Positions 30,515 to 38,525 of a stretch of 64,000 nt of DNA are shown here, piece after piece. Position 1 is the first letter of the stretch, and each line of letters begins with the position of its first letter. Position numbers and translations under genes: made by a program. Below the pieces are notes generated by a model. It did no database searches and was not told where the DNA came from. It worked only from the letters and a program-made list of their open reading frames with translations. The DNA comes from DASUSH01 sp963785155 (GTDB taxonomy: Bacteria; Actinomycetota; Thermoleophilia; Solirubrobacterales; 70-9): contig CAWAUB010000007.1 of the NCBI GenBank assembly GCA_963785155.1, positions 558,001 to 622,000 on the forward strand, written 5' to 3'.

Positions 30515-31626
30515 TGCCCGACGCGCTCACAGCAGGGGCGGAGTTCGCAGGGTTCCGGATTGTCCGGGAGATCGGCCGTGGTGGGATGGGGCTGGTCTAC
30601 CTGGCCGAACAGCCGAGTCTCGGCCGCTACGTCGCGCTCAAGGTGATCACGCCGACGCTCGCCGGCGACGAGCTCTTCCGCCAGCGATTCGAGCAGGAGG
30701 CCCACCATGCGGCCTCGATCGAGCATCCGAACGTGATCCCGATCTTCGAGGCGGGCGCCTCGGGGGAGCACCTCTACCTCGCCATGCGCTTCGTCGAGGG
30801 GGACGACCTCGGTAGCCACCTGAAGCAGGAGGGGCCACTCTCTCCTGCGGTCGCGGCAAACGTCATCGAGCAGATCGGCGCCGCCCTTGACGCCGCGCAC
30901 GCGAAGGCCCTGATCCACCGCGACGTGAAGCCGGCGAACATCCTGATCGTCGGCGGCGATCCCTCCGGGCACGCCTACCTCACCGACTTCGGCCTGACCA
31001 AGGAGCACACGGCTGACGCCGGCCTGACCGACACGGGCGCCTGGGTGGGCACGGTCGACTACGTCGCCCCGGAGCAGATCCAGGGAGAAAGCGTGGACGC
31101 GCGCACCGACGTTTACGCGCTCACCTGCGTTCTCTACGAGTCCCTGACCGGAGAGATCCCGTTCCAGGGCACGGTTCCGCAGAAGATGTGGGCCCACATG
31201 AACAACCCCCCGCCGATGCTTCGCGAGTCCCGCGAGGACATCGATCCAGCCTTCGACGACGTGATCACGCGGGGCCTGGCGAAGGACCCTGACGACCGCT
31301 ATCCCTCGGCCGGCGACCTCGGCCGGGCTGCGCGCGCGGCGACGTTCGGAACGGCGAACCCCGCCCCTGAGCGAAGCGTCGCCACGGGTGTGGCTGCGAC
31401 CGGTGTCGCGGCCACCCGGCCGTCGGGCGAGCCTCCGCCCGCCGCCCCGACCGTCCCAGCGGGCGCCGCCCCGCCCGAGGCACCGACGCAGCGCCTGCCG
31501 GCCGCGGGGCAGGACCGGCCGCCGGCTCGCAACCGGGGCCTGATCGCGGCGGCCCTGATCGCCGCCCTGGCGCTCGGCGTCGGCGCGGCAGCCCTGCTGA
31601 TGGGCCAGCTCGAGCGAGGACTCTGA
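30514..31626 (+). CDS. PknB-type transmembrane Ser/Thr kinase
   Basis: A receptor-like kinase. Residues about 13-270 form the kinase domain: glycine loop IGRGGMGLVY, VALKVI lysine, HRDVKPANIL catalytic loop, TDFGLTK and APEQ. A Pro/Ala linker leads to one membrane helix near residues 345-366. The frame stops at 31626 directly after the helix, but the next frame continues as an extracellular segment to 32185. One extra base near 31610 probably splits one gene. Ligand and substrates are unknown. Confidence 0.88.
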   Translation: MPDALTAGAEFAGFRIVREIGRGGMGLVYLAEQPSLGRYVALKVITPTLAGDELFRQRFEQEAHHAASIEHPNVIPIFEAGASGEHLYLAMRFVEGDDLGSHLKQEGPLSPAVAANVIEQIGAALDAAHAKALIHRDVKPANILIVGGDPSGHAYLTDFGLTKEHTADAGLTDTGAWVGTVDYVAPEQIQGESVDARTDVYALTCVLYESLTGEIPFQGTVPQKMWAHMNNPPPMLRESREDIDPAFDDVITRGLAKDPDDRYPSAGDLGRAARAATFGTANPAPERSVATGVAATGVAATRPSGEPPPAAPTVPAGAAPPEAPTQRLPAAGQDRPPARNRGLIAAALIAALALGVGAAALLMGQLERGL

Positions 31627-32185
31627 GCCGACGGTTATCCAGCAAGCCGCAGAACCGAGCCCGGGGTCTGACCCGAGCCCGGCGGAATCGTCCGAACCCG
31701 GCGAGGCACAGGGGTCTGACCCCACAGAGTCCAGCGAGGAGCCCCCCGAGATCACCTCCTTCGCCCCCGCCTCATACACGCCGTACACCCCGGCCGACCC
31801 CGAATACGCCTACGCAGCCGAGATCCCCAAGGGAAACGGCTGGTCGGCTCCGGTCGAGTCGCTGCCGACGGGCGGCGGCCTGCTGCGTACGACTGTCCGG
31901 GGGCCCGAGGGATCGGTGCTGATCGTCGATCGCACGCCCGACGAGGTGCCCCAGCTCGGCGGCGAGTTCGAATCGACCCGCGAGGTGCCGCATCCGAACT
32001 TCGGCACGGCCACCGAGTACGTGTTCAGCCAGAGCGAGAGCATCCCCGAGTGCAACGGCAACCCGTGCGTGGACTACCTGATCGATGACGGCCAGGGTGG
32101 CGGCTGGGGCGTGCTCGCCGGCGGGCCGGACCAGGCGATCGCGAGCGAGGTCGCCGCGAACGTCGCCCGCTCGATCGACGGCTAG
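31627..32185 (+). CDS. Extracellular domain of the Ser/Thr kinase, out of frame
   Basis: Shifting the frame by one base at about 31610 extends the kinase past its membrane helix. It gives a Ser/Pro/Glu-rich stalk (EPSPGSDPSPAESSEP) and then a globular domain (PEYAYAAEIPKGNGWSAPVE, later ATEYVFSQSESIPECNGNPC) ending with TAG at 32183-32185. There is no independent start with a ribosome binding site. The likely reading is one kinase gene, 30514-32185, with an external sensor of unknown ligand. Confidence 0.65.
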
Positions 32186-32237
32186 CCGGCGAACGCAGCC
32201 GCCCATCGGGGCGGTGATTGCGGCGTAACCTTGCCGT

Positions 32238-33506
32238 GTGGCGCGCATCCTGCTCGGCGTATCCGGCGGCATCGCCGCTTACAAGGCCCTGGAGTTGGCG
32301 AGGCTGGCTACCAAGGCCGGCCACGGCGTGCGCGTGCTGATGACCCCGACCGCGCAGCGCTTCGTCGGCGCCGCCTCCTTCGAGGGGATCATCGGCGCGC
32401 CGGTCCTGACCGACGAGTTCGAACGCGACCCCCTTCGTGGTGCCTTCCCGGGGGACGCCACGCCCGACCACGACCCGATCGGCCATCTCGAGGTGGTTGC
32501 GAACGCGGACGCCTACCTGGTCGCGCCCGCCTCTGCGAACACCGTCGCCAAGCTCGCGGCGGGGATCGCCGACGGCATGGTCACCACCTCCTTCCTCGCC
32601 TGCACGGCGCCGCGATTGGTGGCGCCGGCCATGAACGACCGGATGCTGCGCGACCCGGCGACGCAGGCAAACCTGGCGACGCTCCGCGAGCGAGGGGTGC
32701 ACGTCATCGATCCGGAGGAGGGCGCGCTCGCGTCGCGCGGCGAGCACGGCGCCGGCCGCCTGCCGGAGCCGGATCGGCTGCTCGCCGAGCTCGAGCGCCA
32801 GATCGGCGCTCCGGTCGGCCCTTGGGACGGGCTTCGGGTGCTGGTCACCGCCGGCGGTACCCGCGAGGCGATCGACCCTGTCCGCTTCGTCGGCAACCGC
32901 TCGAGCGGGCGGATGGGCGTCGCCTTGGCCACGCGCGCCGCGGTACGCGGCGCCGACGTCACGCTGATCGCGGCCAACGTCGCGCTCGAAACGCCGGCGG
33001 GCGTCCGCCGGATCGACATCGAGAGCGCGGCCGAGCTCGAGGCCGCAGCCCGGGACGAGTTTCAGGCCTGCCACGTCCTCCTGATGGCGGCCGCAGTCGC
33101 CGACTATCGGCCGGCCGAGCCTGAGGCCGGCAAGATCGTCCGCGAGAGCGGGGGAGACCTCGAACTGCGCCTGGAGCCCACGACCGACGTGGTCGCCGCG
33201 CTGGCCGGTGAGCGTCGTGACGACCAGACCCTCGTCGGCTTCGCCGCGGAGCACGGCGGCGACTACGTGGCGCGGGCCCGCTCGAAGCTCGATCGCAAGC
33301 GGCTCGACGCGATCGTGGTCAACGACGTCTCCCGCCCCGAGATCGGCTTCGAGAGCGCCAGCAACGAGGTCACGATCGTCGACCGCGACGCGGCGACGGA
33401 GGTTCCGCTTGCCGCCAAGGAGGACGTCGCGGACGCGATCCTCGACCGCGTGGAGGCGCTGCGATCGGCCACCCAGGCTTTAGACACGCGAGAGGGCGGC
33501 ACCTAG
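32238..33506 (+). CDS. coaBC: Bifunctional CoaBC (phosphopantothenoylcysteine synthetase/decarboxylase)
   Basis: A 422-residue coenzyme A enzyme. The N-terminal flavoprotein CoaC half has GVSGGIAAYKALEL, PASANTVAKLA and the PAMNDRM motif. The C-terminal CoaB half has VTAGGTREAIDPVRF and later KLDRKRLDAIVVNDVS. Start GTG 32238 is 6 nt after TAACCT (32226-32231), with no Shine-Dalgarno site. The position after rpoZ matches the usual gmk-rpoZ-coaBC order, with kinase and glyoxalase genes inserted. Confidence 0.95.
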   Translation: MARILLGVSGGIAAYKALELARLATKAGHGVRVLMTPTAQRFVGAASFEGIIGAPVLTDEFERDPLRGAFPGDATPDHDPIGHLEVVANADAYLVAPASANTVAKLAAGIADGMVTTSFLACTAPRLVAPAMNDRMLRDPATQANLATLRERGVHVIDPEEGALASRGEHGAGRLPEPDRLLAELERQIGAPVGPWDGLRVLVTAGGTREAIDPVRFVGNRSSGRMGVALATRAAVRGADVTLIAANVALETPAGVRRIDIESAAELEAAARDEFQACHVLLMAAAVADYRPAEPEAGKIVRESGGDLELRLEPTTDVVAALAGERRDDQTLVGFAAEHGGDYVARARSKLDRKRLDAIVVNDVSRPEIGFESASNEVTIVDRDAATEVPLAAKEDVADAILDRVEALRSATQALDTREGGT

Positions 33507-33516
33507 ACTTCATCGG

Positions 33517-33897
33517 GTGGTCGATGCTCGGGATGCAGACCAGCTCTACTCGCTCTATAGGCGGGGTATGAGCCTGCTCGAGGCCGGGGACTACGAGTCG
33601 GCGGCGGTGCCCCTTCGCAAAGCGGCCCAGATGGCGCCCGAGAAGAGCTCGGTCCGGGAGGCACTCGGCCGGGCTCTGTTCCGCAGCCGTCACTTCGAAG
33701 AGGCCGTGCCGGAGTTCGAGGCGGTCGTGGAGCGCTATCCGGTAAACGACTTCGCGCACTTCTGCCTCGGCAGGGCACTGAGCCTCGTCGGCGACCGCGA
33801 TCGGGCACGGCGCCATCTGGCGATCGCGGCGAACCTTCGTCCCGAGCGGCGTGACTACCGGGCGTACAGGGAGAGACTCGGTGCGAACGCCCACTAG
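33517..33897 (+). CDS. TPR-repeat protein
   Basis: A 126-residue protein made of about three tetratricopeptide repeats (for example GMSLLEAGDYESAAVPLRKA and RHFEEAVPEFEAVVERYP), expected to mediate protein contacts. No signal peptide. GTG 33517 follows a TAGACT box (33504-33509) by 7 nt without a Shine-Dalgarno site. The end overlaps the following collagen-like gene by 17 bases. Confidence 0.82.
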   Translation: MVDARDADQLYSLYRRGMSLLEAGDYESAAVPLRKAAQMAPEKSSVREALGRALFRSRHFEEAVPEFEAVVERYPVNDFAHFCLGRALSLVGDRDRARRHLAIAANLRPERRDYRAYRERLGANAH

Positions 33898-34801
33898 CCG
33901 CGCGTGGACATCTCCGGCCGCGGTCATCGGTGCGATCGCGATCGTCGTGGCCCTCTCGGGGAGCGCGTTCGCAGTGAAGAAGAACTCGGTGAAGTCGAGC
34001 CACATTCAGGACAACGCGGTTTCGAGCGAGGACCTCGCCCAGCTCGGGGTCGGCGCGGCCGACCTGGCGCCCGACTCCGTGGAGACCGCGGCGATCTCGG
34101 ACGACTCGATCACCGGCACCGACGTCGACGAGGACTCGATCTCCTTGCCGCTCAACGATGGCCCGGCCGGCCCCGACGGTCCGGCGGGGACGATCGGCCC
34201 ACAGGGCGAGAACGGGGCCCAGGGACCCGATGCCGGCGCGGGGTTTGGCCCCGGCGGCCCGGCCTCCGGCGACCTCACCGGCAGCTACCCGAACCCACTG
34301 ATCGCGACAGGGGCCATCGCAGGCGCCCAGATCCTGAACGGGCAGATCAACGGCAGCGACCTTTCGAATTCGATCCTCGACGGAGCCTCGGCCTCGCCGT
34401 CGCGCCGTTCGCTCGGCGACGACGCCGGCCAGGCCGCTGCCGGCAACGATCCCCGGCTGAGTGACGACCGCCCCGCAGCCGACAATTCAGTGACGAGCTC
34501 CAAGGTGGACAACGGCGACCTTCGGATCGGCGACGTTGCCGCCTTCACGGAGACGTTCACGCCCAGCGGCCTGCCGGAGAACGTCGGCCCGGGAGCGTGC
34601 TTTACGCGAGACGCGGACATCGCCGCCTACGACGATGGCGATCTGGTGCTCGTGATCCCACCGCCGGCGACGCCCGCCGGACTGGTGCCCCTGAACTACG
34701 TCGCGAGGGACGACGAGCGCAACGTCGCGATCTGCAACTCCACTGCCGCAACGCTGGCGGTGCCGAACGGGGACGTACGATTGGTGGTGATCAGGCCATG
34801 A
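33881..34801 (+). CDS. Collagen-like surface protein 1
   Basis: A 306-residue exported protein. The N-terminal membrane/signal segment AAVIGAIAIVVALSGSAFA is followed by KKNSVKSSHIQDNAV. Repeats of the SVxxxAISDDSITGTDVDEDSI type come next, then a short Gly-X-Y tract (GPAGPDGPAGTIGPQGENG). Then comes a SGDLTGSYPNP motif shared with phage-tail-like proteins, and a C-terminal beta domain with two Cys. The architecture is common in Solirubrobacterales, but the function is unknown. GTG 33881 has GGGAGAG upstream. It overlaps its paralogue by ATGA. Confidence 0.78.
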   Translation: MRTPTSRAWTSPAAVIGAIAIVVALSGSAFAVKKNSVKSSHIQDNAVSSEDLAQLGVGAADLAPDSVETAAISDDSITGTDVDEDSISLPLNDGPAGPDGPAGTIGPQGENGAQGPDAGAGFGPGGPASGDLTGSYPNPLIATGAIAGAQILNGQINGSDLSNSILDGASASPSRRSLGDDAGQAAAGNDPRLSDDRPAADNSVTSSKVDNGDLRIGDVAAFTETFTPSGLPENVGPGACFTRDADIAAYDDGDLVLVIPPPATPAGLVPLNYVARDDERNVAICNSTAATLAVPNGDVRLVVIRP

Positions 34802-35736
34802 GCGACCTTGGAAGAAGGCAGGAACGCTGGGCGACGTTGATGAAGGCTCGGCCGTCGGCCTCGACCGCGATCGCGCTGGTCGCCCTGTTCATCGCGCTCG
34901 GCGGCAGCGCGTTCGCCATCGGCCGCAACTCCGTGGGCTCCAAGCAGATCCAAAACGGGGCCGTGCAATCCGCAGACATCCGCGACAGCGACGTTCAGTC
35001 TGTCGATCTCGAGTTCGACGCCGTCGACGGCTCGACGATCGTGGACGGCTCGGTGACGGGCGACGACATCGACGAGGACACCCTCGACGTACCGCCCGGG
35101 CCCCAGGGGCCTGTGGGCTCGCGGGGGCCGGCCGGCCCTCAGGGGCAGCAAGGACCACAGGGCCCGCAGGGCGTTCCCGGATCCCCGAATGGGCCCGCGG
35201 GCGGCGATCTGGCCGGCACCTATCCGAACCCGGATATCGGCAACGACCAGGTCGAGAGCACCCACATCCTGGACGGCTCCGTCGGAGCCGCCGACCTGGA
35301 CACCGGCCTGTTCGACGCCGCGCCCGGCGTCTCGTCGCTGCGCTCGCTCGGAACGGGTGCGCAGCAGGCCGCGCCGGGCGACGATCCGCGGCTCTCCGAC
35401 GAGCGGACACCGACGAACAACTCGGTCGATTCCGCCAAGGTCGCAGACGGCTCTTTGCTGGCAGGCGACATCGCCGCGTTCCTCCCAGTCAGCGTGGATC
35501 CGACGGCGACGAGCGTCGCAGCTGAAACCTGCGAAACCGTGCAGACGTTTACGAACACTGCGTTCAACGCCAACGACGTCGTCCTGGCCTTCCCGCCTCC
35601 GGGGACGGAGGTCGGCATCGTCGCGAGCGCCTACCAGGCCGAGGAGGACCAACTCGCCCTGCGGCTTTGCAATGTCACCGGCGACACGCTCGCTATCGCC
35701 AGCGGGTTCGGCCAGCTGCTCGCGCTGCGCCCCTAG
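34798..35736 (+). CDS. Collagen-like surface protein 2
   Basis: A 312-residue paralogue of the preceding gene with the same order: TM/signal region (ALVALFIALGGSAFAIGRNS), SKQIQNGAVQSADIRDSDVQ repeats, a longer Gly-X-Y tract (PPGPQGPVGSRGPAGPQGQQ and on), GGDLAGTYPNPDIGN, and a C-terminal domain with CETVQTF and LRLCNV cysteines. Tandem duplication and divergence are likely. Probably a cell-surface or adhesion protein. Confidence 0.78.
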   Translation: MSDLGRRQERWATLMKARPSASTAIALVALFIALGGSAFAIGRNSVGSKQIQNGAVQSADIRDSDVQSVDLEFDAVDGSTIVDGSVTGDDIDEDTLDVPPGPQGPVGSRGPAGPQGQQGPQGPQGVPGSPNGPAGGDLAGTYPNPDIGNDQVESTHILDGSVGAADLDTGLFDAAPGVSSLRSLGTGAQQAAPGDDPRLSDERTPTNNSVDSAKVADGSLLAGDIAAFLPVSVDPTATSVAAETCETVQTFTNTAFNANDVVLAFPPPGTEVGIVASAYQAEEDQLALRLCNVTGDTLAIASGFGQLLALRP

Positions 35737-35750
35737 CACGGGAGGCTGAG

Positions 35751-36167
35751 GTCCGAGCGCTCGTACAGCGGGTTTTACGTGCCTCCGTGAGCGTCGACGG
35801 GAAGGCAATCGCGGCGATCGGGCCCGGCCTCCTCGTCCTGCTCGGGGTCGCGAGCGATGACACGGAGGCCGGCTGCGATCGGCTCGCCGCAAAGGTCCGG
35901 GCCCTTCGCGTCTTCGAGGATGACGAGGGGCGGATGAACAAGCCGCTGGGCGATCGGGAGGTCCTGTGCGTGAGCCAGTTCACGCTCTACGCCGACACCC
36001 GCAAGGGCAACCGGCCGAGCTTCACGGGCGCCGCCTCGCCGGAGCTGGCCGAGCCGCTCTACGCGCGCTTCTGCGACGCGCTCGCCGCTCGACGCGGCCA
36101 GTTCGGCGCTCACATGCAGGTCGAGCTGACCAACGACGGACCCGTCACCCTCCTGCTCGAAGCCTGA
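35751..36167 (+). CDS. dtd: D-aminoacyl-tRNA deacylase
   Basis: A protein of about 138 residues that removes D-amino acids from tRNA. The SQFTLYADTRKGNRPSF motif and the cross-subunit Gly-cisPro motif of NDGPVTLL are present. The family N-terminus (RALVQRVLRASVSVDG) begins at codon GTC 35751, which stands 5 nt after GGAGG (35741-35745) exactly where a start is expected. The only standard start, ATG 35667, would add 28 unrelated residues inside the previous gene. Either GTC replaces GTG by a base error or it is an unusual start. Confidence 0.88.
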   Translation, partial: VRALVQRVLRASVSVDGKAIAAIGPGLLVLLGVASDDTEAGCDRLAAKVRALRVFEDDEGRMNKPLGDREVLCVSQFTLYADTRKGNRPSFTGAASPELAEPLYARFCDALAARRGQFGAHMQVELTNDGPVTLLLEA

Positions 36168-36210
36168 TCGCGACGCGAAATCGCGCCCCGGCGCCCCGCA
36201 TGTCCAGGGC

Positions 36211-36216
36211 TATACT
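36211..36216 (+). promoter_or_regulatory. -10 box of rimP-nusA-infB
   Basis: TATACT, the same hexamer as in the mihF promoter, followed here too by CGCC. No clear -35. The transcript would have a leader of about 95 bases before rimP, containing a terminator hairpin. Confidence 0.55.
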
Positions 36217-36255
36217 CGCCCTGCTTCTTTTCGCACCCGAACCCTGTACGGATCA

Positions 36256-36281
36256 GGTGGGCCGCGTGCCCACCTTTTTTT
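36256..36281 (+). terminator. Intrinsic terminator in the rimP-nusA-infB leader
   Basis: GGTGGGC (36256-36262) pairs with GCCCACC (36268-36274) over a 5-base loop and is followed by seven Ts. It lies between the -10 box and the rimP start, so it would attenuate the operon rather than end an upstream one. The upstream gene, dtd, ends 88 bases earlier. Confidence 0.75.
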
Positions 36282-36318
36282 CGCCCGGAGGAGGGTGCGA
36301 GGGGAGCGAGAGGAAGCG

Positions 36319-36753
36319 ATGAAGAGCCTGAACGAAGAAATCGAGAGCCGTCTCGCCGAGCGCGAGCCCGAGGTCGAGGTGATTGCCATCGAGCAGCCCG
36401 GCCGCGACTCCCTGCGGGTCTTCATCGATCACCCCGACGGCGTCGACCTGGCGCTCTGCGAGCGGGTCACCAACGATCTTCGCGACCTGCTGACCGACTA
36501 TTCGCTCGAGGTCTCCTCACCGGGGCTGGATCGCCCGCTGACCAAGCCAGAGCATTTCCGCCGCTTCCTCGGCCGCCGCGTGCGAGTGCGCACGCGCAAG
36601 GCAGTCGAGGGACGGCGCAACTTCACCGGCAAGCTCGCCGGCGCCGACGAGGAATCGGTGCTGGTCGAGGACGCCGGGGACGCGGTCGAGATCCCGCTCT
36701 CGTACGTCCACCGTTCCAACCTCGTCCCCGAGCTTCCGGAGGTCCATTCATGA
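36319..36753 (+). CDS. rimP: Ribosome maturation factor RimP
   Basis: A 144-residue protein for 30S maturation. The middle has SLEVSSPGLDRPLTKPEHF, the RimP signature. The C-terminal SH3-like part follows (RRNFTGKLAGADEESVLVE). ATG 36319 has GAGAGGA upstream. It overlaps nusA by ATGA. Confidence 0.92.
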   Translation: MKSLNEEIESRLAEREPEVEVIAIEQPGRDSLRVFIDHPDGVDLALCERVTNDLRDLLTDYSLEVSSPGLDRPLTKPEHFRRFLGRRVRVRTRKAVEGRRNFTGKLAGADEESVLVEDAGDAVEIPLSYVHRSNLVPELPEVHS

Positions 36754-38525
36754 GTCGCGAGATCGTCGAGGCCATGAGGGTCCTCGAGCAGGAGAAGGGA
36801 ATCGCCCCCGACACGCTCAAGTCGGCCCTTGAGGACGCGCTGCTCTCCGCCTACAAGAAGTCCCCCGGATCGGCCAAGTACGCCCGGGTGGACCTGGACG
36901 AGGTCGAGGGCGAGTACCGCGTCTTCGAGCTGATCCTGCCGCCGGAGCTCGAGGAGAAGCTGGTCGCCGAGGCGCGCGAGGCGATGGAGGAAGAGGAGCT
37001 TCAGCCGACGATCGATCCCGAGACCGGCGAGCCGCGCGAGCCGGAGGACCCGGACCTCGACCCGGAGGTGCTGGCGCCCTACGAGGACCAGATCGAAAGC
37101 GTCGACGTGACCCCCGACGGCTTTGGCCGGATCGCTGCCCAGACCGCGAAGCAGGTGATGCTCCAGCGGATCCGCGAGGCGGAGCGCCAGATGATGTTCG
37201 AGGAGTACCAGGACCGCGTCGGCGAGCTCGTCACCGGGATCATCCAGCAGTCCGACAACCGCTACACGCTCGTCCAGCTGCGCGAGCGCGTCGAGGCGCT
37301 GCTGCCGCGCTCCGAGCAGGTCTGGAACGAGCGCTACGACCACGGCTCGCGGATCCGGGTCGTCGTCTCGGATGTCTCCTCGGAGGGCAAGGGCCCTTCG
37401 ATCGTCGTTTCCAGGCGAAACCCGGAGCTGATCAAGTCCCTTTTCGAGCTCGAGGTGCCCGAGATCGCCGACAAGCTGGTCGAGATCGTGGGCGTCGCCC
37501 GCGAGCCCGGCTACCGGTCGAAGATCGCGGTGATCTCGCATGCCGACGGAGTCGACCCGGTGGGCGCCTGCGTCGGCCCGCGCGGATCGCGGGTGCGGAT
37601 GGTCGTCTCCGAGCTGCGCGGCGAGAAGATCGACATCATTCCTTACAACGAGGAGCCCGCCCGGTTCGTTGCCAAGGCGCTCTCCCCGGCGCGTGTGCGC
37701 GAGGTCCTGGTCGACGACGAGGACCAGCAGGCGACGGTGATCGTCCCGGACGACCAGCTCTCCCTTGCGATCGGCCGCGACGGCCAGAACGCCCGCCTCG
37801 CAGCGAAGCTGACCGGCTGGAAGGTCGACATCAAGTCCGAGCAGGAGTTCTCGGAGATGGAGGAGGACCTCGAGATCGAGGAGGAGGGCGGCGCCACACT
37901 CGACGGCCGCTGCTCCGCGGTGCTGTCCGCCGGCCGCCGCTGCCCCAACGCGTCCCTCCAGGGCTCTCGTTTCTGCGGACTGCCCCAGCATCAGGCCCTC
38001 GCCCGCTTCAGCACCAACCAGGTCACCGTCCTGAGCACCCTCAGCGAGCAGGAGATCAGCCGCCTCGCCGACGCGGGCGCCGGCGAGGACGAGCTGAAGC
38101 CGATCATCGAAAAGGGTCAGGCCGCCTTCGACGAGAACGCCGCCGCTGAGGAAGCGGCCGCGGCAAAGGCAGAGGAAGCAGCCGCAGCGGAGGCCAAGGC
38201 CGCCGAGGAGGCTGAAGAAGCCGCCGCAGCGGAGGCAGAGGCCGCCGAAGAGGCTGACGAAGCCGATGACGAGGACGCCGAGGAGGCCGACGAAGAGGAG
38301 GCTGAGGAGCCGGAAGCAGCCGAGGAAGAGGCCCCCGCCGAGGAAGAGGCGCCCGAAGAGGAGCCAGCCGAGGAACCTGAAGCTGAGCCCACGTCTGACC
38401 CGGCCGCCCCCGGACGCGAAGCGGAGGAGGCGGACGGCAGTGGTGTTGCCTCTGATGACGATTCCGGCGAGGAAGTCGGCGAAGCCGACGACGCTGCCGG
38501 AAGTGATGTGAAGTCAGAGGCATAG
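36750..38525 (+). CDS. nusA: Transcription factor NusA with Cys motif and acidic tail
   Basis: A 591-residue elongation/termination factor. The N-terminal polymerase-binding domain is followed by S1, KH1 (VGACVGPRGSRVRMV) and KH2 (LSLAIGRDGQNARLA). After these come a cysteine motif at about residues 386-412 (CSAVLSAGRRCPNAS, then FCGLPQHQ), resembling a small zinc-binding module. A tail of about 130 residues rich in Ala/Glu closes the protein. Neither addition is in E. coli NusA. An insertion of acidic residues also lies within the N-terminal half (about 85-110). It shares one base with the infB start. Confidence 0.93.
   Translation: MSREIVEAMRVLEQEKGIAPDTLKSALEDALLSAYKKSPGSAKYARVDLDEVEGEYRVFELILPPELEEKLVAEAREAMEEEELQPTIDPETGEPREPEDPDLDPEVLAPYEDQIESVDVTPDGFGRIAAQTAKQVMLQRIREAERQMMFEEYQDRVGELVTGIIQQSDNRYTLVQLRERVEALLPRSEQVWNERYDHGSRIRVVVSDVSSEGKGPSIVVSRRNPELIKSLFELEVPEIADKLVEIVGVAREPGYRSKIAVISHADGVDPVGACVGPRGSRVRMVVSELRGEKIDIIPYNEEPARFVAKALSPARVREVLVDDEDQQATVIVPDDQLSLAIGRDGQNARLAAKLTGWKVDIKSEQEFSEMEEDLEIEEEGGATLDGRCSAVLSAGRRCPNASLQGSRFCGLPQHQALARFSTNQVTVLSTLSEQEISRLADAGAGEDELKPIIEKGQAAFDENAAAEEAAAAKAEEAAAAEAKAAEEAEEAAAAEAEAAEEADEADDEDAEEADEEEAEEPEAAEEEAPAEEEAPEEEPAEEPEAEPTSDPAAPGREAEEADGSGVASDDDSGEEVGEADDAAGSDVKSEA

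Noticed and set aside
36256..36281. Terminator of the dtd gene rather than a leader attenuator
   Set aside because: A TATACT promoter box lies between dtd and the hairpin, and rimP begins only 38 bases after it. The hairpin could still serve both roles, so this is not fully excluded.
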